Assembly: GCA_045627705.1 (NCBI GenBank)
Contig: JAZQOE010000125.1
Location: 1 to 43,103, forward strand
From: JBMNHG01 sp045627705
GTDB taxonomy: Bacteria > Verrucomicrobiota > Kiritimatiellia > RFP12 > JBMNHG01
DNA length: 43,103 nt
Direction of reading: 5' to 3'
This document shows, piece after piece, positions 7,750 through 15,217 of the stretch. The notes beneath the pieces were generated by a model, which had not been told where the DNA came from, did no database searches, and saw only the letters and a program-made list of their open reading frames with translations. The position numbers were made by a program, and so were the translations under genes. Positions within the stretch are counted from its first letter, which is position 1, and each line of letters starts with the position of its first letter.

Positions 7750-8292
7750 TTAGGCGACCTTCTTGCCCTGCTTGCGGCGGATCTGCTCGCCGGTGTAACG
7801 GATGCCCTTGCCCTTGTAGGGTTCTGCGGGATAGTAGCCGCGGACACGGGCGGCGGACTCGCCGACGACTTCCTTGTCCATGCCAGAGATGCTGACGACG
7901 GTCTGGGTCTTGTCATCGACCTTCACCGTGATGCCTTCGGGGATGTTGAACTCCTTCGGGGAGGCGAAGCCGAGCCACAGGAGGAGCTTCTTGCCCTGGA
8001 CCTGCGCCTTGAAGCCGGTGCCCTCGATGGTGAGTTCCTTGGCATAGCCCTTCGTCACGCCGATGATCATGTTGTTCACGAGCGTGCGGGAAAGGCCGTG
8101 GCGGCTCTTGCACTCGCGGGAGTCATCGGCGCGGGAGACGACGACCTTGCCGTCTTCGACCTTGACCGAGATGCCCTCGGCGAGGGTGCGGGAAAGCTGG
8201 CCCAGCGGGCCCTTGACAGAGACGGTCGCGCCCTTGGCTTCGACCGTGACGCCGGCCGGAATGGCGACCGGGATTTTACCGATTCGAGACAT
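7750..8292 (-). CDS. rplF: 50S ribosomal protein L6
   Basis: Large-subunit protein L6, 180 residues with two repeated alpha/beta domains. The start MSRIGKIPVAIPAGV and the C-terminal motif EPYKGKGIRYTGEQIRRKQG, followed by KKVA, are diagnostic. The KGPLGQLSRTL segment belongs to the first domain. Seven bases separate it from rpsH. Confidence 0.97.
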   Translation of the reverse strand: MSRIGKIPVAIPAGVTVEAKGATVSVKGPLGQLSRTLAEGISVKVEDGKVVVSRADDSRECKSRHGLSRTLVNNMIIGVTKGYAKELTIEGTGFKAQVQGKKLLLWLGFASPKEFNIPEGITVKVDDKTQTVVSISGMDKEVVGESAARVRGYYPAEPYKGKGIRYTGEQIRRKQGKKVA

Positions 8293-8299
8293 TGCTACC

Positions 8300-8698
8300 T
8301 CACCAGACTTCGCAGATGATTTCGCCGCCGAGCTTCTTCTGGGCGGCCTCGTGGCCGGTCATGATTCCGCCGGGGGTGCTGACCACGGCGATACCCATGC
8401 CATCGAGGACGCGCGGGATGTCGCGGCAGCCGCAGAACCGGCGGAGGCCGGCCTTGCTCACGCGACGCAGGCCGCAGATCGCGGGCTGGTTCTTGGCGTC
8501 GTACTTGAGGGTGAGGCGGAGGGTGCGGATGGCGCCTTCGGCCTCGGTGGAATAGGCGAGGATGTAGCCCTCGGCCTTGAGGATGCGGGCGATCTCGCTC
8601 TTGACGCGGGAAGCCGGCATTTCGACATCGGCAAGTCCAGCCTTCTGGGCGTTGCGGATGCGGGTGAGCATATCGGCGATTGGATCGGACCAACTCAT
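8300..8698 (-). CDS. rpsH: 30S ribosomal protein S8
   Basis: Small-subunit central-domain protein S8, 132 residues. The N terminus DPIADMLTRIRNAQKAG and the C-terminal GIAVVSTPGGIMTGHEA, followed by a segment ending GGEIICEVW, match the family. In gammaproteobacteria S8 represses its own operon by binding mRNA; nothing here shows whether that applies. It lies 12 bases after rpsN. Confidence 0.97.
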   Translation of the reverse strand: MSWSDPIADMLTRIRNAQKAGLADVEMPASRVKSEIARILKAEGYILAYSTEAEGAIRTLRLTLKYDAKNQPAICGLRRVSKAGLRRFCGCRDIPRVLDGMGIAVVSTPGGIMTGHEAAQKKLGGEIICEVW

Positions 8699-8710
8699 AA
8701 CTAAATACCC

Positions 8711-8896
8711 CTACCAGCTTGCCTTCGTGACGCCGGGAATCTGGCCGCTGAGCGCGAGCTCGCGGAAGCAGATGCGGCAGATCTGGAACTTGCGGATGTA
8801 AGCGCGGGGGCGCCCGCAACGGGTGCAACGGGTGGTGCGGCGGACATCGAACTTGGGCGTCCGGCGCGCCTTGACTCTCAGACAGGTCTTAGCCAC
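8711..8896 (-). CDS. rpsN: 30S ribosomal protein S14, zinc-binding short form
   Basis: Small-subunit head protein S14 of the short zinc form (type Z), 61 residues. The zinc ligands are Cys24, Cys27, Cys40 and Cys43 (CTRC and CRIC). The C terminus GQIPGVTKASW is the family's normal end, directly followed by TAG. This is one of several genes in the window that use TAG as a true stop. It lies between rplE and rpsH as expected. Confidence 0.97.
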   Translation of the reverse strand: MAKTCLRVKARRTPKFDVRRTTRCTRCGRPRAYIRKFQICRICFRELALSGQIPGVTKASW

Positions 8897-8908
8897 GGTT
8901 CAAACTCC

Positions 8909-9451
8909 TTATTTCGAGGTTCCGGCGAAAGGCATGCCAAGCTCGGCGAGAAGCGCGCGGGCCTGCTTGTCGTCTTCGGTGTTCGTGCAGAAGGTGAGGT
9001 CCATGCCCTGCTCCTGCGGGATCGAGGCGGCGTCGATTTCCGGGAAAATCGTCTGCTCCTTCAGGCCGAAGGTGTAGTTGCCACGCTTGTCGAAGCCGCG
9101 GTTCGGGACGCCGTGGAAGTCGCGGATACGCGGGAGCGTATTGCAGACGAGGCGCTCGAAGAAGTCATACATGCGGTCGCCGCGGAGCGTGACCTTCGCG
9201 CCGATGACCTGGCCTTCGCGCAGCTTGAAGTTGGAGATGCTCTTGCGCGCCTTGCAGAGGACGGGCTGCTGGCCCGAAATCGCGGCGAGCTCCTCGACGA
9301 GCTTCTTCTGGACATCCTTCTCCACGATGCCGAAGCCCATGTTGAGGACGATCTTGCTCATCTTCGGAACGAGCATTGCGTTCTTGAGGCCGAGCTTGTC
9401 CTTGAGGGCGGGCGCGACCTTCGTCTTATAGGTTTCCTTGAGATTGGCCAT
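8909..9451 (-). CDS. rplE: 50S ribosomal protein L5
   Basis: 5S rRNA-binding protein L5 of the central protuberance, 180 residues. Recognisable segments are VPKMSKIVLNMGFG, ISGQQPVLCKARKSISNFKL, REGQVIGAKVTLRGDRMYDF and FGLKEQTIFPEID. It contacts the P-site tRNA elbow in known ribosomes. It lies 14 bases downstream of rplX and 12 bases before rpsN. Confidence 0.97.
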   Translation of the reverse strand: MANLKETYKTKVAPALKDKLGLKNAMLVPKMSKIVLNMGFGIVEKDVQKKLVEELAAISGQQPVLCKARKSISNFKLREGQVIGAKVTLRGDRMYDFFERLVCNTLPRIRDFHGVPNRGFDKRGNYTFGLKEQTIFPEIDAASIPQEQGMDLTFCTNTEDDKQARALLAELGMPFAGTSK

Positions 9452-9465
9452 GGTGTCCTCTCAAC

Positions 9466-9786
9466 TCAATCCATGATGCGGCCGGTGCCCTTTGCCTGGC
9501 GCACGCCGCGGTCAGCCTGGCGCACGCGGGAAATGCGGACGCCCTTCTTGCGGTCGGGATCGAAGGGCATCAGGTTCGAGAGCTGGACGGGCGCCTCGCG
9601 CTCGTCGAAGTTCTTCCCCTGGGCGTCGCCCTGCTGGCGGCGCACTGCCTTCTTGACCATGTTCATGCTTTCCACAATGGCCTTTCCGGCCTTGGGATCG
9701 ACGCGCAGTACCTTACCGGTCTGCCCGGCGTACTCGCCGGCAATGGCGATAACGATGTCGTTCTTCTTGATTCTTGCGACGCTCAT
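9466..9786 (-). CDS. rplX: 50S ribosomal protein L24
   Basis: Assembly-initiating protein L24, 106 residues. The KOW motif is near the start (KKNDIVIAIAGEYAGQTGKV), followed by VESMNMVKKAVRRQQ and ending with a basic tail. The order rplN-rplX-rplE is canonical. The 55-base gap on its upstream side (to rplN) contains a hairpin. Confidence 0.96.
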   Translation of the reverse strand: MSVARIKKNDIVIAIAGEYAGQTGKVLRVDPKAGKAIVESMNMVKKAVRRQQGDAQGKNFDEREAPVQLSNLMPFDPDRKKGVRISRVRQADRGVRQAKGTGRIMD

Positions 9787-9806
9787 GGCTTGCTTTCAAA
9801 TCGTTG

Positions 9807-9833
9807 GCGCGCCATCCGCGCGGGATGGCGCGC
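9807..9833 (-). other. Stem-loop in the rplN-rplX gap
   Basis: An 11-bp stem pairs 9807-9817 with 9823-9833 around a 5-base loop (GCGCG). The arms contain GGCGCGCCATCC and its partner. No T-run follows on the minus strand, so it is not an obvious terminator. Its core GGCGCGCC is the same octamer found in the coding repeat described elsewhere in this window. A role as processing, pausing or REP-like site is inference. Confidence 0.5.
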
Positions 9834-9841
9834 GCCACACA

Positions 9842-10207
9842 TCACACCACTTCGGGAGCGAGTGAGACAATCTTCATGAAGTTGCTGTCGCGCAGCTCGC
9901 GGGCCACGGGCCCGAAGATGCGGCTGCCGATCGGGCTGTGCTTCGCATCGACGATCACGCAGGCGTTCTGGTCGAAGCGGACGCTGGAGCCGTCGGGACG
10001 CTTGATCGGATGGCCGGTGCGGACGACGACAGCCAGGCAGACCTGGCCCTTCTTGATATTGGAGGTCGGAAGCGCCTCGCGGATCGCGACCTTGATCACG
10101 TCGCCCACGTGGGCCACGGACTTGCGCTGCCCGAGGATACGGAAGCAACGCGCGACCTTGGCGCCGGTGTTGTCGGCGACGACGAGGTTTGTCTGTTCCT
10201 GAATCAT
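9842..10207 (-). CDS. rplN: 50S ribosomal protein L14
   Basis: Large-subunit protein L14, 121 residues, at the subunit interface. MIQEQTNLVVADNTGAKVAR is the family start; a longer upstream frame was rejected because it lies inside rpsQ. Further marks are VVVRTGHPIKRPDGSSVRFD and IFGPVARELRDSNFMKIVSL. The ATG overlaps the rpsQ TGA (ATGA at 10204-10207), suggesting coupling. Confidence 0.97.
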   Translation of the reverse strand: MIQEQTNLVVADNTGAKVARCFRILGQRKSVAHVGDVIKVAIREALPTSNIKKGQVCLAVVVRTGHPIKRPDGSSVRFDQNACVIVDAKHSPIGSRIFGPVARELRDSNFMKIVSLAPEVV

Positions 10208-10488
10208 GCCTGCTGCGCTCCTTCGGAACCGCGGATCTCGGTCACGCGCCAGCGCTTCGTGCGGCTGAGGGGGCGGCACTCGACGATGACGACCTGGTCA
10301 CCGACCTTCGCCTTGTTCTCCTCGTCGTGGGCATGGTACTTCTTCTCCACGCGGACGACCTTGCCGTAGAGCGGATGGACCTTGCGGCTCTCGGACTTTA
10401 CGAGGACGGTCTTGTCGCCGCTCTTGCGGACGACGACGCCCTTGCGGACTTTGCGGGAGCCGCGACCCTTGACTTCTTCTTCGGCCAT
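10204..10488 (-). CDS. rpsQ: 30S ribosomal protein S17
   Basis: Primary 16S-binding protein S17, 94 residues, an OB-fold. Family marks are RKGVVVRKSGDKTVLV, HPLYGKVVRVEKKYHAHDEE and GDQVVIVECRPLSRTKRWRV. The first dozen residues (MAEEEVKGRGSR) are a short charged extension. It lies two bases after rpmC and overlaps rplN. Confidence 0.97.
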   Translation of the reverse strand: MAEEEVKGRGSRKVRKGVVVRKSGDKTVLVKSESRKVHPLYGKVVRVEKKYHAHDEENKAKVGDQVVIVECRPLSRTKRWRVTEIRGSEGAQQA

Positions 10489-10490
10489 GG

Positions 10491-10685
10491 TTATTTCGCA
10501 GCCTCCCGCTCGTGCTGGATGGTGCGCATGCGGGCGATGTCGCGACGCATGCCGCGGATGCGGCCGGGATGCTCGGCCACGTTGCCGGCGTTCTTGAGGC
10601 GCAGGTCACGAAGCTCGATCTCGGTCTCGCGGATCTTCTGCGCCAATTCCTCGGCGCTCATTTCTCTGACGGAACTTGCCTTCAT
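10491..10685 (-). CDS. rpmC: 50S ribosomal protein L29
   Basis: Small two-helix protein at the polypeptide exit tunnel, 64 residues. The family core is MSAEELAQKIRETEIELRDL, then RLKNAGN and RRDIARMRTI. The start MKASSVREM is preferred because it lies 14 bases after rplP and follows an AGGAG element; a second ATG at residue 9 is possible and matches many L29 starts. Confidence 0.95.
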   Translation of the reverse strand: MKASSVREMSAEELAQKIRETEIELRDLRLKNAGNVAEHPGRIRGMRRDIARMRTIQHEREAAK

Positions 10686-10699
10686 TTCAAATCTGCTCC

Positions 10700-11113
10700 T
10701 TAACGGGCGCGTGTCACGAGCTGCGTACGGAGTCCGAGCTTGGTGTCGGCCAGACGGAGGCACTCGCGCGCCACTGCGTCCGGAACGCCGCCGACCTCGA
10801 ACAGCATCTTGCCCGGGAGCACGACGGCGACCCAGTACTCGACGTTGCCCTTGCCCTTGCCCATACGGACTTCGATAGGCTTCTTGGTGACGGGCTTGTC
10901 GGGGAAGACGCGGATCCAAAGCTTGCCCTTGCGCTTCATGAAGCGGTTGATCGCGACGCGGCACGCCTCGATCTGGGTGTTCTTGAGCCAGCCGCGCTCG
11001 AGCGACTTCAGGCCATATTCGCCAAAGGCCAGCTCGGCGCCGGACGTGGCGAAACCCTTGCGGTTGCCCTTGGACTGCTTGCGGTGCTTGACCCTGTTAG
11101 GCATTAGGGGCAT
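10700..11113 (-). CDS. rplP: 50S ribosomal protein L16
   Basis: Large-subunit protein L16 near the A-site, 137 residues. The start MPLMPNRVKHRKQSKGNRKG is family-like. The ATG at 11113 is chosen over the one at 11104 because AGGAGG stands seven bases before it. Other marks are GAELAFGEYGLKSLERGW, GKGKGNVEYWVAVVLPGKML and FEVGGVPDAVARECLRLA. It overlaps the end of rpsC by 17 bases, which implies translational coupling. Confidence 0.96.
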   Translation of the reverse strand: MPLMPNRVKHRKQSKGNRKGFATSGAELAFGEYGLKSLERGWLKNTQIEACRVAINRFMKRKGKLWIRVFPDKPVTKKPIEVRMGKGKGNVEYWVAVVLPGKMLFEVGGVPDAVARECLRLADTKLGLRTQLVTRAR

Positions 11114-11774
11114 TGCGATTCCTCCTGGGGGCGCTTGTGCGCGCGGGCTGGAAGTCCTCGCGCTTGCAGATCCACACCTTCACGCCGATGATGCCGGCGG
11201 TGGTGTTGGCCTCAGCAAACCCGTAGTCGATGTTTGCGCGCAGGGTGTGCAGGGGAACCTTGCCCTCCATGCCCCATTCGACGCGCGAAAGTTCAGCGTT
11301 GTTGATACGACCGCAGCAGCGGATCTTGATACCATCGACACCCTGGTCGATGGCAACCTTCTGGGCGCGCTTGAGGGCGCGCTTGAGGGCGATGCGCTTC
11401 ACGATCTGGGAGGCGATGCTCTCCGCGACGAGCTGCGCATTCGCATCCGGGTCGCGGACCTCGTGGACCTCGAAGTAGATTTCCTTCTTGGTCTTCTTCG
11501 AAAGCTCCTGGCGGAGCGCGTCGAGATCGGCGCCCTTCTTGCCGACGATGATGCCGGGGCGGGCCGAGAAGATGTTCACGCGGACGCGGTTGGCGTAGCG
11601 CTCGATCACCGTCTTGGCGACACCGGCCTCGGGGAGGCGGTCCTTGACGAACTTGCGGATCATGAGGTCTTCCGCGAGAAGCTCGCCGAACTGCTTCTTG
11701 TTGCTGAACCAGCGAGAGCGCCACTGCTTGTCGAGGGCGATACGGAAGCCGATTGGATTAACTTTCTGTCCCAT
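11097..11774 (-). CDS. rpsC: 30S ribosomal protein S3
   Basis: Small-subunit mRNA-entry protein S3, 225 residues. MGQKVNPIGFRIALDKQWRS opens the family fold, the KH domain includes NIFSARPGIIVGKKGADLDA, and the C-terminal domain includes ARTDWGMEGKVPLHTLRA-type sequence (here RVEWGMEGKVPLHTLRAN). The basic tail overlaps the rplP start. It lies 22 bases downstream of rplV. Confidence 0.97.
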   Translation of the reverse strand: MGQKVNPIGFRIALDKQWRSRWFSNKKQFGELLAEDLMIRKFVKDRLPEAGVAKTVIERYANRVRVNIFSARPGIIVGKKGADLDALRQELSKKTKKEIYFEVHEVRDPDANAQLVAESIASQIVKRIALKRALKRAQKVAIDQGVDGIKIRCCGRINNAELSRVEWGMEGKVPLHTLRANIDYGFAEANTTAGIIGVKVWICKREDFQPARTSAPRRNRNAPNA

Positions 11775-11796
11775 GGTTTTTAATCCGCTTGCCTTT

Positions 11797-12138
11797 CTAC
11801 GATGCGCGGCCGTCGGAAAGGACGACGGTCACATGGCACAGGCGACGCTTGATTGGATGGGCGCTGCCGCGGGCGCTGGCCCAGAAACGGCGGAGGCGCT
11901 GGCCTTCGTCGAACACCGCGAGCTTGACCTTCATGCCATCGACGTCGAGACCCGAATTGTTGCGGGCGTTCGCGACGGCGGACTTGAGGGTCTTGCCAAG
12001 ATGAATGGCGGCCTTGCACGGACTGAATTCCGTGACCTTCATCGCGTCGGCGACGGTCAGCCCCTGGACCTTGCGGGCCAGAGGGCGGCCTTTTTCCGCC
12101 GACATGCGCACGTTGCGCGTGACTGCTTTGATTTCCAT
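11797..12138 (-). CDS. rplV: 50S ribosomal protein L22
   Basis: Exit-tunnel protein L22, 113 residues. Family marks are AVTRNVRMSAEKGRPLARKV, SAVANARNNSGLDVD and the beta-hairpin/C-terminal stretch ending RLCHVTVVLSDGRAS. It sits between rpsS and rpsC as in all S10 operons, with 24 and 22 bases of spacing. Confidence 0.97.
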   Translation of the reverse strand: MEIKAVTRNVRMSAEKGRPLARKVQGLTVADAMKVTEFSPCKAAIHLGKTLKSAVANARNNSGLDVDGMKVKLAVFDEGQRLRRFWASARGSAHPIKRRLCHVTVVLSDGRAS

Positions 12139-12162
12139 TGTCTCTTACTCCGGGATCAACGA

Positions 12163-12444
12163 TCAGCGCGCTGCTGCCTTCTCGGCACTGTTGCCGTGGG
12201 CACGGAAGGTGCGCGTGTTGGCGAATTCGCCAAGACGGTGGCCAACCATGTTCTCGGTCACGAAGATCGGAATGTGCTGCTTGCCGTTGTGGATCGCGAA
12301 CGTCAAGCCCACGAATTCCGGCAGGATCATCGAGCGGCGCGACCAAGTCTTGATCGGCTGTTTCCGCCCGGACTCGTTCATCTGCTCCACCTTCTTGAGG
12401 AGCTTGGGCTCGACATACGGGCCCTTCTTGATAGACCTCGCCAT
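12163..12444 (-). CDS. rpsS: 30S ribosomal protein S19
   Basis: Small-subunit head protein S19, 93 residues. Diagnostic segments are MARSIKKGPYVEPKLLKKVE, IKTWSRRSMILPEFVGLTFA and VTENMVGHRLGEFANTRTF. It forms a complex with S13 in known ribosomes. Three bases separate it from rplB. Confidence 0.97.
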   Translation of the reverse strand: MARSIKKGPYVEPKLLKKVEQMNESGRKQPIKTWSRRSMILPEFVGLTFAIHNGKQHIPIFVTENMVGHRLGEFANTRTFRAHGNSAEKAAAR

Positions 12445-12447
12445 GGC

Positions 12448-13272
12448 TTATTTTCTCCGCTTGACGATAAACTTGTTCGAGGGCTTGCGCGGGCTGCGGG
12501 TCTTGCCGCCCTTCGCCAGCTTGCCCCAAGGCGAACGAGGCTGGCCGCCACCGGAGGTACGGCCTTCGCCGCCGCCCATCGGGTGATCGACAGGGTTCAT
12601 GGCCACGCCACGCACCGTCGGGCGGATGCCCATCCAGCGCTTGCGGCCGGCCTTGCCAAGCTTGATTCCGCTCCAGTCGGAGTTGCCGACCGCGCCAACC
12701 GTGGCCATGCAGGCCGAGGGAATGCGGCGGACTTCGCCGGAGGGCATGCGGATCGTGGCGAACCCGCCTTCGCGGCCCATGATCTGCGCGGAGAGACCCG
12801 CGGAACGGACGAGGACGCCTCCCTTGCCGGGAACCATCTCGATGTTGTGGATCGGGAGTCCGAGCGGGATGCGGTCGATCGGAAGCGCGTTGCCGACACT
12901 CGGTTCGGCGTCCGGACCGGACATGACGAGCGCGCCGACCTTCAGGCCCTCGGGGGCGAGGATGTAGCGCTTCTCGCCGTCAACATAGCTCAAGAGGGCC
13001 AGGTTGGCGGAACGGTTCGGATCGTAGGCGATCGCCTTGACACGCGCGGGGATGCCAATCTTGTCGCGGCGGAAATCGACGATGCGATAGCGACGCTTTA
13101 CGCCGCCGCCACGATGGCGGACGGTGATGCGGCCGACGTTGTTGCGGCCGGCCTTGTGCCTTGCAGGCTCCGTGAGACGGCGCTCTGGACGCGTCTCCGT
13201 GATTTCCTCGAATGTCGATGAAACGCGGAAGCGCGTTCCGTCGGAACGAGGCTTATAGCTCTTCAAACCCAT
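12448..13272 (-). CDS. rplB: 50S ribosomal protein L2
   Basis: Peptidyl-transferase-centre protein L2, 274 residues, the normal length. Marks include RHKAGRNNVGRITVRHRGGG, RDKIGIPARVKAIAYDPNRS, and the C-terminal VRGVAMNPVDHPMGGGEGRT, whose histidine corresponds to the conserved His essential for peptidyl transfer in the family. It ends in a basic tail (NKFIVKRRK). The order rplW-rplB-rpsS is canonical. Confidence 0.97.
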   Translation of the reverse strand: MGLKSYKPRSDGTRFRVSSTFEEITETRPERRLTEPARHKAGRNNVGRITVRHRGGGVKRRYRIVDFRRDKIGIPARVKAIAYDPNRSANLALLSYVDGEKRYILAPEGLKVGALVMSGPDAEPSVGNALPIDRIPLGLPIHNIEMVPGKGGVLVRSAGLSAQIMGREGGFATIRMPSGEVRRIPSACMATVGAVGNSDWSGIKLGKAGRKRWMGIRPTVRGVAMNPVDHPMGGGEGRTSGGGQPRSPWGKLAKGGKTRSPRKPSNKFIVKRRK

Positions 13273-13284
13273 GGGTCACCTTGT

Positions 13285-13563
13285 TTAGACCAGATCAATG
13301 CGCTCGCCGGCCTTCAACGTGACAATCGCACGTTTCCAGCCGCAATCGCGGACTTCGCGGCGATTGCGCAGAATGCGCGTTTCGCCCTTGTACATCTGCG
13401 TGTTGACCGCCAGCACGTGCACGCCGAACTGGGCCTCGACGGCCTGTCGGATCTGTGGCTTGCTAGCGGCGCGCGCAACCTCCAGGAAATACTTGTTCTG
13501 GGCGGCGAGAGCCGTCCCCTTCTCAGTAACCTGGACCTTGCGTATTACGTCTGCCTGCTTCAT
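13285..13563 (-). CDS. rplW: 50S ribosomal protein L23
   Basis: Exit-tunnel docking protein L23, 92 residues; in known cells it binds trigger factor and SRP. MKQADVIRKVQVTEKGTALA and NKYFLEVARAASKPQIRQAV match the family, as does VLAVNTQMYKGETRILRNRR. The ATG overlaps the rplD TGA (ATGA at 13560-13563); longer upstream starts lie within rplD and were rejected. Confidence 0.96.
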   Translation of the reverse strand: MKQADVIRKVQVTEKGTALAAQNKYFLEVARAASKPQIRQAVEAQFGVHVLAVNTQMYKGETRILRNRREVRDCGWKRAIVTLKAGERIDLV

Positions 13564-14207
13564 TCCGCATCCTCCGAGTGCTTCGCGAGACGCGCGAGGA
13601 GCGTCTTGTAGCCGGCCTCCGTGGCCACCACGACGCGGAAGCGAAGCAGACAATATACATCAACGCAGGAGGCTTTTGCAACATCAACCTTCGGAAGATT
13701 GCGCGAGGCGAGGACCACGTTGTCCTGGAACTGCTCATCGACGAGCAGGCAGGTGCCCTTCCCGACGCCCATCTTGGCGAGGATCGCGGCAAGGAGCTTC
13801 GTCTTGGGCTCGGCGAGGGAGAGGCTGTCGATGACGACGATGCCGCCATCGTTCAGGCGCTCGCTCAGCGCACGGCGGAAGGCGAGCTCGGCCACCTTCT
13901 TGTTGATCTTGCGGAAGTAGTCGCGGGGGTGGGGGCCGTGGGCCACGCCGCCGCCGCGCCATACCGGGGACTGGCGGAGGCCGGTACGGGCGTTGCCCGT
14001 GCCCTTCTGGCGCCAGAGTTTCTTGTTGCTGCCGTTGACCTCGCCCTTCGAGAGGGTGGAGGCGGTGCCGGCACGCTGGGAGGAGGCGCGTGCGTCGAGA
14101 GTGTCCTTGACGGCCTGCGCGCCCTTGTCCAGCACCAGGAGCGCGTTGTCGAGGGTCAGCTCGCCAGCGCTCTCGCCGGAGGTGGAAAACTTCTTAATCG
14201 TGCTCAT
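13560..14207 (-). CDS. rplD: 50S ribosomal protein L4
   Basis: Exit-tunnel protein L4, 215 residues. The long internal loop is clear (KLWRQKGTGNARTGLRQSPV, then WRGGGVAHGPHPRDY), followed by AELAFRRALSERLNDGGIVV. In E. coli L4 also represses the S10 operon; no matching leader can be identified here because rpsJ is preceded immediately by fusA. It overlaps rplW by four bases. Confidence 0.96.
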   Translation of the reverse strand: MSTIKKFSTSGESAGELTLDNALLVLDKGAQAVKDTLDARASSQRAGTASTLSKGEVNGSNKKLWRQKGTGNARTGLRQSPVWRGGGVAHGPHPRDYFRKINKKVAELAFRRALSERLNDGGIVVIDSLSLAEPKTKLLAAILAKMGVGKGTCLLVDEQFQDNVVLASRNLPKVDVAKASCVDVYCLLRFRVVVATEAGYKTLLARLAKHSEDAE

Positions 14208-14223
14208 GGTTTCTCGTCATCCC

Positions 14224-14865
14224 TTACTTGGCGGCGTTCTGAAGCTTGAGGGCCTTGCGGACGATCACGATCTCGCCATTCGCGCCCGGAACGGCGCCAC
14301 GGACGAGGAGGACGTTGTCGTCGGGACGGACCTGGACGACCGCGAGGTTGCGGGTCGTGACCTGGACGCTTCCCATGTGGCCGGGCATGTGCTTGCCCTT
14401 CTCGACCCAACCGGGAAGGTCGCGCGCGCCAATGCCGCCGATGCGGCGCTTGGAGTGGCCGCCGTGGGTCATCGGGCCACCGCCCATGCGGTAGCGACGG
14501 ACGACGCCGGCGAAGCCGCGGCCCTTGCTGGTTGCCGTGACATCGACGAGCGAGACACCTTCGAAGAGGGAGACCGTCATCGTGTCGCCGACCTTGATGG
14601 ACTCGTCCGCCGCGATCGGAAACTCGCGGAGTTCGCGGCAGGGAGCGACCCCGGCCTTCTCATAGCGGGTGCGGACAGCCTTCGACAGACGCTGGGGCTT
14701 CTGGGCGATGAAACCGACCTGGGCGGCGGAGTAGCCGTCGCGGGCGGGAGTCTTGACCTGGACCACCGGGCACGGGCCGACTTCGAGGACAGTCACCGCC
14801 ACGCGGCGACCCTCGGCGTCCCAGACCTGCGTCATTCCAATTTTCTTGCCAATCAAACCTTGCAT
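14224..14865 (-). CDS. rplC: 50S ribosomal protein L3
   Basis: Large-subunit assembly initiator L3, 213 residues. MQGLIGKKIGMTQVWDAEGR, SKGRGFAGVVRRYRMGGGPM and THGGHSKRRIGGIGARDLPG are diagnostic, the last being next to the peptidyl-transferase centre. The C terminus (LLVRGAVPGANGEIVIVRKA) is typical. Thirty-two bases separate it from rpsJ, and those include a perfect palindrome. Confidence 0.97.
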   Translation of the reverse strand: MQGLIGKKIGMTQVWDAEGRRVAVTVLEVGPCPVVQVKTPARDGYSAAQVGFIAQKPQRLSKAVRTRYEKAGVAPCRELREFPIAADESIKVGDTMTVSLFEGVSLVDVTATSKGRGFAGVVRRYRMGGGPMTHGGHSKRRIGGIGARDLPGWVEKGKHMPGHMGSVQVTTRNLAVVQVRPDDNVLLVRGAVPGANGEIVIVRKALKLQNAAK

Positions 14866-14884
14866 GGTATTCCCCGATATTTGG

Positions 14885-14898
14885 GGCGCCTAGGCGCC
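14885..14898. other. Perfect 14-bp palindrome at the rpsJ stop
   Basis: GGCGCCTAGGCGCC reads the same on both strands and runs up to the rpsJ TAG stop. Its central 12 bases (GCGCCTAGGCGC) recur exactly in the tRNA-Ala terminator at 32125-32136. Here there is no T-run, so termination is doubtful. CTAG is generally rare in bacterial DNA, which makes the recurrence noticeable. Confidence 0.6.
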
Positions 14899-15206
14899 TA
14901 GATTCGGATGGTGATATCCACGCCGGCGGGGAGGTTGAGCTTCTTCAGCTCGTCCACCGTCTTGGCCGTGGGCCCGACAATCTCCAGGAGGCGCTTGTGG
15001 GTGCGCATCTCAAACTGGTCCATTGATTTCTTATCGACGTGCGGGCTGCGGTTGACAGTCCAACGTTCAATGCGCGTGGGCATGGGAATCGGCCCCACCA
15101 CGCGCGCACCGGTGCCGCGCGCCGTGTCGATGATGTCGGTCACGGCCTTGTCAAGCACCCGGTGGTCGTATGCCTGCAGTCTAATGCGTATGCGCTGACT
15201 TTGCAT
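14898..15206 (-). CDS. rpsJ: 30S ribosomal protein S10
   Basis: Small-subunit protein S10 (NusE in antitermination complexes), 102 residues. IRIRLQAYDHRVLDKAVTDI, GARVVGPIPMPTRIERWTVN and SPHVDKKSMDQFEMRTHKRL are diagnostic. The start MQSQRIRIRL is 11 bases after the fusA stop; the frame is open far upstream only because it is a shadow of fusA. The stop is TAG. No tuf gene lies between fusA and rpsJ, unlike in E. coli. Confidence 0.97.
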   Translation of the reverse strand: MQSQRIRIRLQAYDHRVLDKAVTDIIDTARGTGARVVGPIPMPTRIERWTVNRSPHVDKKSMDQFEMRTHKRLLEIVGPTAKTVDELKKLNLPAGVDITIRI

Positions 15207-15217
15207 GCTTAGTTCCG

